Assembly (NCBI RefSeq): GCF_014652435.1
Contig: NZ_BMYU01000003.1
Location: 1 to 64,000, forward strand
Reading direction: 5' to 3'
DNA: 64,000 nucleotides
DNA from: Cognatundibacterium squillarum
GTDB taxonomy: Bacteria; Pseudomonadota; Gammaproteobacteria; Burkholderiales; Burkholderiaceae_D
Both the position numbers and the translations under genes were made by a program. Below are positions 57,216 to 64,000 of this stretch, one piece after another. The number at the start of each line of letters is the position of its first letter. Position 1 is the first letter of the stretch. The notes under the pieces were generated by a model, which made no database searches, was not told the origin of the DNA, and was given only the letters and a program-made list of their open reading frames with translations.

Positions 57216-58382
57216 ATGTGCACCGCCCTCACACTGACGGAACAGGTAAAGCAGATCGCGAATGATGTCGCGGCTGTGCATGCCGATGCAGTAGACCGCG
57301 AAGCACGTTTCCCGCACGAAGCCATCGCTGCGCTGAAACAGGCCGGACTGATGAGCGCCTACGTGCCGCAATCCCTCGGCGGTGCCGGCGTCAGCCTGCG
57401 CGAGCTGGTGGTGATGTGCGATACGCTGGCGCGTGCCTGCGCATCCACGGCCATGATTTTCGCGATGCACCAGATTCAGGTGATTACGATCGTCGATCAT
57501 GCACCGGATGATGCATGGTTCAGCCAGTATCTGCGCGATCTGGTGCAGCATCAGTATCTGATTGCATCGGTTACGTCGGAAGTGAATGTGGGCGGTGAAA
57601 TGCGCCGCAGTCAGTGTGCAGTGGAAAGCGATGGCCAGCGTTATCACGTGGTCAAAGATGCGACCACCATTTCTTACGGCGCGCAAGCCGATGATTTACT
57701 GCTGACCGCACGCCGCAATGCGGAGGCAGGCCCGAGCGATCAGGTACTGATTCTGTTGCGCAAAGGCGATTTCACGCTGGAACAAAAAGGTAACTGGGAC
57801 ACCATGGGCATGCGCGGCACCTGCAGCCCGCCGTTTCTGGTCACTGCCAGCGGCGATGCCGCGCAAATCATGAAAGTGCCGTTCGGCGATATGTCGGCAC
57901 GGACTGTCGTTCCGGTTTCGCATTTACTGTGGGGCGGTTGCTGGAGCGGTTGCGCATCGGCTGCAGTCAACAAAGCACGCGCTTTTGTGCGCAAACAGGC
58001 GCGCAGCAAACCGGGCACCGTACCGCCAACCGCGACCCGTCTGGCGGAACTGGTCAGCATGCTGCAGGGCTTGCGCAGCGCGGTGGAAGCCTGTCTGCAT
58101 GAATATGAAGTCTTGTCAGCCCGTGAAGATGCAGCGACCGGCCCGTTGTCGTCGATAGGCTACTCGGTGCGGATGAATAATCTGAAAATTGATGCGACTG
58201 AAGAATTACCGCGCATCGTGCAAAAAGCCCTGTCGATCTGCGGCATTGTGGCCTATAAAAACGGTACACCGTTCAGCATGAACCGCCATGTACGCGACAG
58301 TTTGTCCGCGATGCTGATGGTGGGCAATGACCGCATTCTGGCAACCAATGCCAATCTGCTGCTGGTACTCAAAGACGACTGA
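57216..58382 (+). CDS. Acyl-CoA-dehydrogenase-like flavoprotein acting with a carrier protein
   Basis: 388 residues, full-length ACAD fold: a helical N-domain (LKQAGLMSAYVPQSLGGAGV), middle beta domain (LIASVTSEVNVGG; NWDTMGMRGTCSPPFLV) and C-terminal helices. At the position of the usual catalytic glutamate (MCAD-type Y-E-G-T) it reads MVGND, with V369 eight residues after the conserved RD (R360-D361). So it is not an ordinary acyl-CoA dehydrogenase. Tightly linked (two bases) to the carrier protein, it probably oxidises an aminoacyl or acyl group held on it. Compare prolyl-carrier dehydrogenases in pyrrole synthesis. The substrate is unproven. Confidence 0.85.
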   Translation: MCTALTLTEQVKQIANDVAAVHADAVDREARFPHEAIAALKQAGLMSAYVPQSLGGAGVSLRELVVMCDTLARACASTAMIFAMHQIQVITIVDHAPDDAWFSQYLRDLVQHQYLIASVTSEVNVGGEMRRSQCAVESDGQRYHVVKDATTISYGAQADDLLLTARRNAEAGPSDQVLILLRKGDFTLEQKGNWDTMGMRGTCSPPFLVTASGDAAQIMKVPFGDMSARTVVPVSHLLWGGCWSGCASAAVNKARAFVRKQARSKPGTVPPTATRLAELVSMLQGLRSAVEACLHEYEVLSAREDAATGPLSSIGYSVRMNNLKIDATEELPRIVQKALSICGIVAYKNGTPFSMNRHVRDSLSAMLMVGNDRILATNANLLLVLKDD

Positions 58383-58397
58383 TAAGGAGAACAAACA

Positions 58398-59309
58398 ATG
58401 TCTGCTGATTTTACGCCTGAAGGCTTGCACGATGATCTGGTGGCTGCCGGCCACATTATTCCTGTCGGTGTACAGGGCATTTTCGGACGCGGTCCGGTGT
58501 TTGAACAAGTGCTGCGCCAGTTTGATGATTATGTATCGCGCGTCGCTGCGCCGGATCTGGCAACACGGATGTCGTTTCCGCCTTGCCTTGATCGCAAAGT
58601 GCTGGAACGCAGTGAATATCTGGATTCTTTCCCGCAACTGGCCGGTACGATTTTCAGCTTCACCGGCAATGATGCGCAACACAAAGAATTGTCTGAGAAT
58701 GTGCATGAAGGCCGTCCGTGGACCCATCTGCAAACCATGACAGCAGTTTGCCTCACACCGGCTGCCTGCTATCCGGTGTATCCGAGCTTTACCGGCACGC
58801 TGCCGGAAGGCGGCCGTCTGGTGGATATGCAGAACTGGGTATTCCGTCACGAGCCATCGCCGGAACCAACCCGTATGCAGTCTTTCCGCGTGCGTGAATT
58901 CGTGCGTGTCGGTACGCCGGATGTGGTGGTTGCATGGCGTGATCTGTGGCTGCAGCGCGGTCTGGAAATTCTGACTTCGCTCGGTCTGCCTGCGCGTGCC
59001 GAAGTCGCTTCCGATCCTTTCTTCGGTCGCGGTGGCCGTATGCTGGCAGCGAATCAGCGCGAACAGCAACTGAAGTTTGAAATTGTGGTGCCGGTGATCT
59101 GGCAGGAAAAACCGACCGCGGTGTGTTCCTTCAATTACCATCAGGATCACTTCGGTAAGCTGTTTGAAATTCAGAACCCGAACGGCGATACCGCACACAC
59201 GGCCTGCCTCGGCTTTGGTCTGGAACGTATCGTGATGGCACTGTTCCGCACCCACGGTATGCAACTGGCAGACTGGCCAGCCAGCGTCAGGGAGCAACTG
59301 GGCTTATGA
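58398..59309 (+). CDS. Amino acid:[carrier protein] ligase (SerRS-like)
   Basis: 303 residues. A reduced class II synthetase core without any tRNA-binding domain. Motif 2 is FRHEPSPEPTRMQSFRVREF (150-169) and motif 3 ACLGFGLERIVMALF (269-283). Likely zinc ligands, by pattern with the atypical SerRS family, are C124, E167 and C270. Characterised relatives in Bradyrhizobium and others adenylate glycine or alanine and transfer it to the phosphopantetheine of a small carrier protein rather than to tRNA. The carrier gene is two genes upstream. SD AAGGAG lies eight bases before the ATG. Confidence 0.9.
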   Translation: MSADFTPEGLHDDLVAAGHIIPVGVQGIFGRGPVFEQVLRQFDDYVSRVAAPDLATRMSFPPCLDRKVLERSEYLDSFPQLAGTIFSFTGNDAQHKELSENVHEGRPWTHLQTMTAVCLTPAACYPVYPSFTGTLPEGGRLVDMQNWVFRHEPSPEPTRMQSFRVREFVRVGTPDVVVAWRDLWLQRGLEILTSLGLPARAEVASDPFFGRGGRMLAANQREQQLKFEIVVPVIWQEKPTAVCSFNYHQDHFGKLFEIQNPNGDTAHTACLGFGLERIVMALFRTHGMQLADWPASVREQLGL

Positions 59310-60304
59310 GCGTCGCCGCCTTTCGTCCCGCACTGGAAAACGGCTATCAGGCGCATGCGCTGCATGCGCCCGACTGCGAATGGGCGGAAACCAATTGCTA
59401 TATTGATGTCTGGGTAGAGTTGCTGCACAGCCTCGGCCTGAATCCGCTGGCCTGTTTATCCATGGTGTTTGCCAATGATTTTGACGGCGATCAGTGGACG
59501 TTTTACAAGCCGCCACATGAAGATTTATTCACGCTGTACGGTATCGATGTACAGGAACTGAATGTCTGGCGCGGCTTGCTGCCGAATGCGCTGACGCAGC
59601 TGGAGCGCGGCCGTCTGGTGCTGACCGAAAGCGATGCGTTCTGGCTGCCGGATACAGCCGGTACTGATTACCGTACCAATCATGTGAAAACCACGATTGC
59701 GATTCAGGAAATCGACGTCGCAGCACAAAAGCTCGGTTACTTCCACAACAGCAGTTATCACGTGCTGCAGGGTGAAGATTTCGTGGAAACTTTCCGCGTC
59801 GGCAAACCGTATGATCCGGCTTTCATGCCGCTGTTTGCCGAATTTGTGCGCACCGACCGCAAACAGATTTTGCCGGAAACCGAACTGGCTTCGCGTGCGC
59901 TGACGCTGCTGCGCAAGCATGTGGCGCGTCGTCCTGAGCACAATCCGGTGCAGGCGTTTGCGCCGGTGTTTTTGCAGGAGGTGGATCGTTTAAAAAAGGA
60001 AGGCATGGGCGCTTATCATGCGTATGCGTTCGCCAATCTGCGCCAGCTCGGTGCCGGATTTTCGCTGGGTGGTGAAATGCTGCGCTGGCTGACAGCGCAG
60101 CAACAGGGCGATTTTTCTGAAGCTGCCGCAGCATTCGCTGCCATTTCCGCCACCACCAAAACCCTGCTGATGAAAACAGCGCGTGCCGTAATGAGTCCGC
60201 GTGTCGTCGATCTGGCTGGTCTGGTGGATGAACTGAGCACCCATTACAGCCACGGTATGACAGCGCTGGAAGCGGCGCTGAACGCCGCTAATGTGCAGAA
60301 ATAA
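59306..60304 (+). CDS. DUF1839 family protein
   Basis: 332 residues. Opens with ETNCYIDVWVELLHSLGLNPLA and SMVFANDFDGDQWTFYKPPHEDLFTLYGID (in pieces), then DTAGTDYRTNHVKTTIAI and KLGYFHNSSYHVLQGEDF, which are the DUF1839 hallmarks. A reactive cysteine at about 31 and a histidine near 147 stand in conserved stretches and could be catalytic; this is a guess. The family is found next to amino acid:[carrier protein] ligases. It overlaps that gene by four bases. A role in taking the aminoacyl group from the carrier is possible. Confidence 0.85.
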   Translation: MSVAAFRPALENGYQAHALHAPDCEWAETNCYIDVWVELLHSLGLNPLACLSMVFANDFDGDQWTFYKPPHEDLFTLYGIDVQELNVWRGLLPNALTQLERGRLVLTESDAFWLPDTAGTDYRTNHVKTTIAIQEIDVAAQKLGYFHNSSYHVLQGEDFVETFRVGKPYDPAFMPLFAEFVRTDRKQILPETELASRALTLLRKHVARRPEHNPVQAFAPVFLQEVDRLKKEGMGAYHAYAFANLRQLGAGFSLGGEMLRWLTAQQQGDFSEAAAAFAAISATTKTLLMKTARAVMSPRVVDLAGLVDELSTHYSHGMTALEAALNAANVQK

Positions 60305-60306
60305 TC

Positions 60307-62808
60307 ATGCAGGCTTTTCTCTCCCCCAGCGTTTCTGCCGTGGACAGCCAGTGGGCTATGCAGATCACCGCATCCGGGCAGTTTTCAGCCCCTTCCGCAC
60401 TGAACTGGCAGGCTGCACTGACTGCGCAGCCGCCCTGCACTGCCGCGTCGGTATACCGCGCTGCGAATCAGGCTTTACCGGAACCGCTGGATCAGCATGA
60501 TGTATGGTTTCAGACCACGCTGACGCTGCCGGAGGATCTGGCCTTTCTGCATTTTGATGGCCTGGCCGGACCGGCACAGATTTTCTGGAATGATGTGCAG
60601 ATCGGGCAATCTGAGAATATGTTCATGCGCTGCAGCCTGCCGGACAGCCTGTTCGGTGCACAACGCAGCGGTACGCTGACCCTGTATTTTCCGGCGCTGA
60701 ACACTGTGCTGGCGCAACGCCGTCCGCGTCCGCACTGGAAAACCCGTCTGGTCGAACAGCAGCAATTGCGCTGGCTGCGCACCAGTCTGCTCGGACGTAT
60801 GCCGGGCTGGTCACCGACCGGTGCACCCGTCGGGCCGTATCGTCCGGTCTGGTTTGAGCGACGTCAGACCTGGCGCATCAGCCAGCTCCGCTTGCAACCG
60901 GAACTGCATGGCCATGATGGCTATGTCCGCTTTCACGCCGATATTCAGCAAACGCACAAATTGAAACGCGCTTTACTGCACGTCGGCCCGCACAGCGCGG
61001 AACTCAGCATCCTGCCGCAGGATGCGCAGCGCAGCGAATTGCAGGGCGAATTATTTTTCCCCGAACCGCAGCGCTGGTGGCCGCATACGCACGGCACACC
61101 GCATCTGTACACCTGCCTGCTGGAACTGGAAGGCGAAGACCAGCATCTGATGCTGCCGCTCGGTGAAACCGGTTTCCGCAGCCTGCACGCGGATCAGCAG
61201 GATGGCGGCTACACCGTGTATGTGAACGATGTCGCAGTATTCTGCCGTGGTGCCTGCTGGACACCGGCGGACGTCACGCGCTTATACGCTGAACCGGCGT
61301 CGCTGCGCCAGCATCTGCAACTGGCACGTGATGCCGGTATGAATATGCTGCGTCTGCCGGGCACAATGCAGTTTGAGCAGGATGATTTTTATCAATTGTG
61401 TAATGAGATGGGCATCATGGTCTGGCAGGACATGATGTTCGCGAATATGGATTATCCGGTGGGCGATGCAGCGTTTGCAGATATGGTTGCGGCAGAGTCT
61501 GCCGCTTTCCTGCAACGCACCCAGTCTGCAGTCTGCCTTGCCATCATTTGCGGCAACAGCGAAGTCGAACAACAGGCAGCAATGCTTGGTCAGCCTGCAG
61601 AGAACTGGCGTAATCCTTTCTTCAGCGACACCTTACCGGCGCTGTGCAAACAATGGCGGCCGGATTTGCTGTATATCCCGTCCAGCCCCAGCGGCGGCGT
61701 GATGCCGTTTCAGGTGGATGCCGGTATTGCGCATTACTTCGGCGTTGGCGCTTATCTGCGCACGCCGGATGATGCACGTTTATCCGGTGTGCGTTTCACC
61801 TCGGAATGTCTGGGCTTTGCGAATATGCCGGAAGACAGTCTGCTCGACCGTATGCATGGCAACGGTGACAGCCCCGGCGCACACCCGTCATGGAAACAGG
61901 GTGTGCCGCGTGATCACGGCACTGGCTGGGATTTTGAAGATGTGCGCGATCATTATCTGACGCAAATGTATCAGACGGATGCAATGCGCCTGCGTTATGC
62001 CGACCGCGAACGCTATCTGGCGCTGACGCGCCGCGTAACCGGTCAGTTAATGGAACAAACCCTGCAAACCTGGCGGCGTTCCGGTTCTGCCTGCCACGGT
62101 GCATTAATCTGGTTCTGGAAAGATTTGCGCGAAGGTGCAGGCTGGGGCGTGGTGGATGCGCACGGACAAGCGAAAGCCGCTTACTACTATCTGAAGCGCA
62201 GCATGGCAGCCCAAACGGCTTTTCTGACCGATGAAGGTTTAAACGGTCTGGCCTGCCATGTCGTGAATGACAGTGCGCAGACCATGCGCGGCACGCTGAC
62301 ACTGCGTTTGCTGCGCTTACCTGCGACGACGACCGCTGAAGTCAGTCTGCCATTGGAACTGGCACCGCACAGTCAGTGGCAGCAGCGAGCCGATGCCTTG
62401 CTGCCTTACTTCATGGATACCGCGTATGCCTACCGCTTCGGGCCGGTCAGCCATCAGGTCGCCGCCGTACACTGGCAGGCTGAAGACGACGCGGCAGGCA
62501 GCATTGCAGGCTATGCATTTCCGGCTGGCCATGTGTTACCTGCCGAGTCGCAAGCCAGCGTAACACTGCAAGTTATTGATCAGACAGCACAGCAAGCGCA
62601 GATTCGTCTGTGCAGCGACCGCTTCCTGCAGGCGGTGCATCTGCAGGCAAACGGCGTGCAGTGCAGTGACAATTATTTCCATTTATATCCGGGCGTGCCG
62701 CATACGCTGCAGCTGTCCGGCGCTGCTGCCAACACCCGTTTGCAACTGAGTGCGCTGAATCTGAACGGCGTGCTGAAACTGGCCTTCCCTGCGGAGGCCG
62801 CAACGTGA
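60307..62808 (+). CDS. Glycoside hydrolase family 2 (beta-mannosidase-like) protein
   Basis: 833 residues. Jelly-roll and Ig-like domains lead to a TIM barrel with FCRGACWTPADV and ARDAGMNMLRLPGTMQFEQDDF. The likely acid/base is E419 in ICGNSEVEQQ, and the nucleophile E500 in FTSECLGFANMP, as in GH2 beta-mannosidases. There is no signal peptide, so it is cytoplasmic. It starts two bases after the DUF1839 stop, inside the carrier-protein operon. It may trim a glycosylated intermediate or product, or act on an imported sugar conjugate. Confidence 0.88.
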   Translation: MQAFLSPSVSAVDSQWAMQITASGQFSAPSALNWQAALTAQPPCTAASVYRAANQALPEPLDQHDVWFQTTLTLPEDLAFLHFDGLAGPAQIFWNDVQIGQSENMFMRCSLPDSLFGAQRSGTLTLYFPALNTVLAQRRPRPHWKTRLVEQQQLRWLRTSLLGRMPGWSPTGAPVGPYRPVWFERRQTWRISQLRLQPELHGHDGYVRFHADIQQTHKLKRALLHVGPHSAELSILPQDAQRSELQGELFFPEPQRWWPHTHGTPHLYTCLLELEGEDQHLMLPLGETGFRSLHADQQDGGYTVYVNDVAVFCRGACWTPADVTRLYAEPASLRQHLQLARDAGMNMLRLPGTMQFEQDDFYQLCNEMGIMVWQDMMFANMDYPVGDAAFADMVAAESAAFLQRTQSAVCLAIICGNSEVEQQAAMLGQPAENWRNPFFSDTLPALCKQWRPDLLYIPSSPSGGVMPFQVDAGIAHYFGVGAYLRTPDDARLSGVRFTSECLGFANMPEDSLLDRMHGNGDSPGAHPSWKQGVPRDHGTGWDFEDVRDHYLTQMYQTDAMRLRYADRERYLALTRRVTGQLMEQTLQTWRRSGSACHGALIWFWKDLREGAGWGVVDAHGQAKAAYYYLKRSMAAQTAFLTDEGLNGLACHVVNDSAQTMRGTLTLRLLRLPATTTAEVSLPLELAPHSQWQQRADALLPYFMDTAYAYRFGPVSHQVAAVHWQAEDDAAGSIAGYAFPAGHVLPAESQASVTLQVIDQTAQQAQIRLCSDRFLQAVHLQANGVQCSDNYFHLYPGVPHTLQLSGAAANTRLQLSALNLNGVLKLAFPAEAAT

Positions 62809-64000
62809 CCACCATGTTTCATCCTCCTGCTGCACAGGCTTTCTGGCTGGGCGACGCTGCCGCACCGATGCTCGCGCATTATCATCCGGCGCAACACAAC
62901 AGCAAACTCAGCCGCCGCTGCGGCGTGGTGCTGTGCGCACCGTTCGGCCATGAATACATGGTCAGTTATCTGTCACTGCGTATGCTGGCAGCACGCTTAT
63001 CAGCGGCCGGTTTTGATGTCCTGAGTTTTGATTACCAAAATACCGGTGATGCTGCCGACATCAGCAGCGCACAGATTGCGGCATGGCAGGACAATATCCG
63101 CACCGCCGCTGCGTGGCTGCGTGAACAGGCGCAGGTACAGCATTTGTGTCTGGCCGGTTTGCGCTTCGGCGCTTTGCTGGCAGCCAGTGTCAGTGCGGAT
63201 TGCCGCGCTGATGGCTTATTGCTGTGTGCACCGGTGATCAGTGGCCGTGCCTATGCGCGCGAATTGCAGGTGCTGCGCAATATGGGTTTGCCGGAAGAAG
63301 TACTGGCTACCATGTCGGCCGAAGAGCTGACCGGATATACCTTTCCGCAAGAAACCCGCAGCGCAATGGCCGCGCTGGATCTGAAAAAAATGGCGGTACC
63401 GGCGTGTCCGGTATTACTGCTGAGCCGCGATGATATTGAAGGTCAGGAAGCCGCACTGGCTGCGCAATGGCAGCAGCAACATGATGCAGTCAGCTTTTCT
63501 GCAGTGCCCGGCTATCAGGCCATGATGCAGGTGGACGCGCACAGCAGCGTGGTACCGCATGCGATGTGGCAGCATTGTACAGACTGGCTGAGCAGCCAGT
63601 TTCCGGAAATACATGCAGCGACGACAGCCCCGAAATTAACCGCATCTGCCAACGAAGCACAATGGCTGCAGAGCGCAATCGCTGTCCATGAACAGATCGT
63701 GCATTTCGACGGCATGGAAGGTGTGCTGAGTCTGCCGCAAGAACCGGATACACGCAAACCTGCAGTGATTCTGTGCAATATTGGTGCTAATCACCGTACC
63801 GGTAATCACCGTCTGTATGTGAAGCTGGCTCGCGCCCTGATACAGCAAGGCTTCACTGTGCTGCGCTTCGATAAATCCGGTATCGGTTACAGCCGCGCTA
63901 CCGCAGCGGGTAATCATAATGATGTGCATGCCGCTGATGGTGTTGCGGACATCCGTGCGGCGATGGATTTTCTGGAGCAGCAGGGTTATCAGGAATTTGT
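62805..64000 (+). CDS. Tandem alpha/beta hydrolase-like protein (cut by window edge)
   Basis: At least 398 residues, running off the end. The GTG at 62805 overlaps the previous stop and has GGAGG seven bases before; an ATG three codons later is less well placed. Two alpha/beta-hydrolase units: residues 1-265, then a second starting near 300 (AVILCNIGANHRTGNHRLYV; RFDKSGIGYSRA). In the first unit the nucleophile elbow reads GLRFG (118-122) instead of G-x-S-x-G, so R120 stands where serine should be. This resembles hydrolase-like proteins linked to exosortase-associated clusters. The second unit's active site is outside the window. Confidence 0.8.
   Translation, partial: MTTMFHPPAAQAFWLGDAAAPMLAHYHPAQHNSKLSRRCGVVLCAPFGHEYMVSYLSLRMLAARLSAAGFDVLSFDYQNTGDAADISSAQIAAWQDNIRTAAAWLREQAQVQHLCLAGLRFGALLAASVSADCRADGLLLCAPVISGRAYARELQVLRNMGLPEEVLATMSAEELTGYTFPQETRSAMAALDLKKMAVPACPVLLLSRDDIEGQEAALAAQWQQQHDAVSFSAVPGYQAMMQVDAHSSVVPHAMWQHCTDWLSSQFPEIHAATTAPKLTASANEAQWLQSAIAVHEQIVHFDGMEGVLSLPQEPDTRKPAVILCNIGANHRTGNHRLYVKLARALIQQGFTVLRFDKSGIGYSRATAAGNHNDVHAADGVADIRAAMDFLEQQGYQEF

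Noticed and set aside
58206-59297. A 363-residue minus-strand frame over the SerRS-like ligase
   Set aside because: The ligase frame contains both class II motifs; the opposite frame shows none and crosses the gene border.
58398-59309. Seryl-tRNA synthetase
   Set aside because: The protein has only the class II core and lacks the N-terminal tRNA-binding coiled coil; its neighbours are a carrier protein and a phosphopantetheinyl transferase.

Overview
The window looks like a chromosomal stretch of a betaproteobacterium in the Burkholderiales, most likely near the Oxalobacteraceae. The call rests on gene order and protein character: rsmD-coaD-ferredoxin beside ftsY-ftsE-ftsX-rpoH, followed by a SCO1/ctaB/ctaA/SURF1/cox3/DUF2970/cox11/ctaD/coxB block, a sbp-cysT-cysW-cysA-cysB operon and a PhaM-like protein. 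Base composition is moderate, a little above half G+C by eye. Coding density is high. I see no rRNA, tRNA, insertion sequence, prophage or CRISPR array.

Layout. 1-2.0 kb: start of an aldehyde dehydrogenase, then an SPFH / PH-like membrane protein / ribbon-helix-helix operon with a perfect palindrome in its promoter region. 2.0-6.8 kb: an MFS exporter divergent from an SgrR-type regulator, then a MATE exporter. 7.1-13.6 kb: ychF, a large DUF3857/transglutaminase/TPR protein, a MOSC protein, a diguanylate cyclase and a ferredoxin. 13.7-18.9 kb: coaD, rsmD, ftsY, ftsE, ftsX and rpoH; rpoH carries a perfect CIRCE element, so heat-shock sigma factor synthesis is probably under HrcA. 19.0-27.8 kb: an aa3-type cytochrome c oxidase block with haem A synthesis and copper-insertion genes, including a 35-residue assembly protein. 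28.2-33.7 kb: bioC, comF, trmL, a PAS-GGDEF-EAL protein and the heptose-phosphate adenylyltransferase. 34.1-40.2 kb: a glyoxalase-like protein, the sulfate transport operon ending in its own regulator cysB, and a periplasmic glutathione peroxidase.

40.3-46.8 kb: a TetR regulator divergent from a seven-gene membrane-lipid operon (flavin oxidoreductase, DUF1365, cyclopropane fatty acid synthase-like enzyme, chalcone-isomerase-like protein, DUF3833 lipoprotein, SDR, NTF2-like protein), with a candidate TetR operator between them. 46.9-56.3 kb: an orphan membrane protein, an MHS-family transporter, fadH divergent from a PadR regulator with a strong operator, a lipoprotein, a PhaM-like protein and two tandem DUF3108 proteins.

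56.5-64.0 kb (running off the end): the most unusual region. It is a tightly packed operon with an AcpS-type phosphopantetheinyl transferase, a free-standing carrier protein, an acyl-CoA-dehydrogenase-like flavoprotein lacking the usual catalytic glutamate, a class II aminoacyl-tRNA-synthetase-like amino acid:[carrier protein] ligase, a DUF1839 protein, a beta-mannosidase-like GH2 enzyme and a double alpha/beta hydrolase whose first domain lacks its serine. It reads as an uncharacterised pathway that loads an amino acid on a carrier protein and modifies it there.

Across the window, four non-coding gaps (near 6.8, 33.9, 49.0 and 53.1 kb) hold copies of one roughly 105-base dispersed repeat built from two direct half-repeats 65 bases apart around a conserved core.
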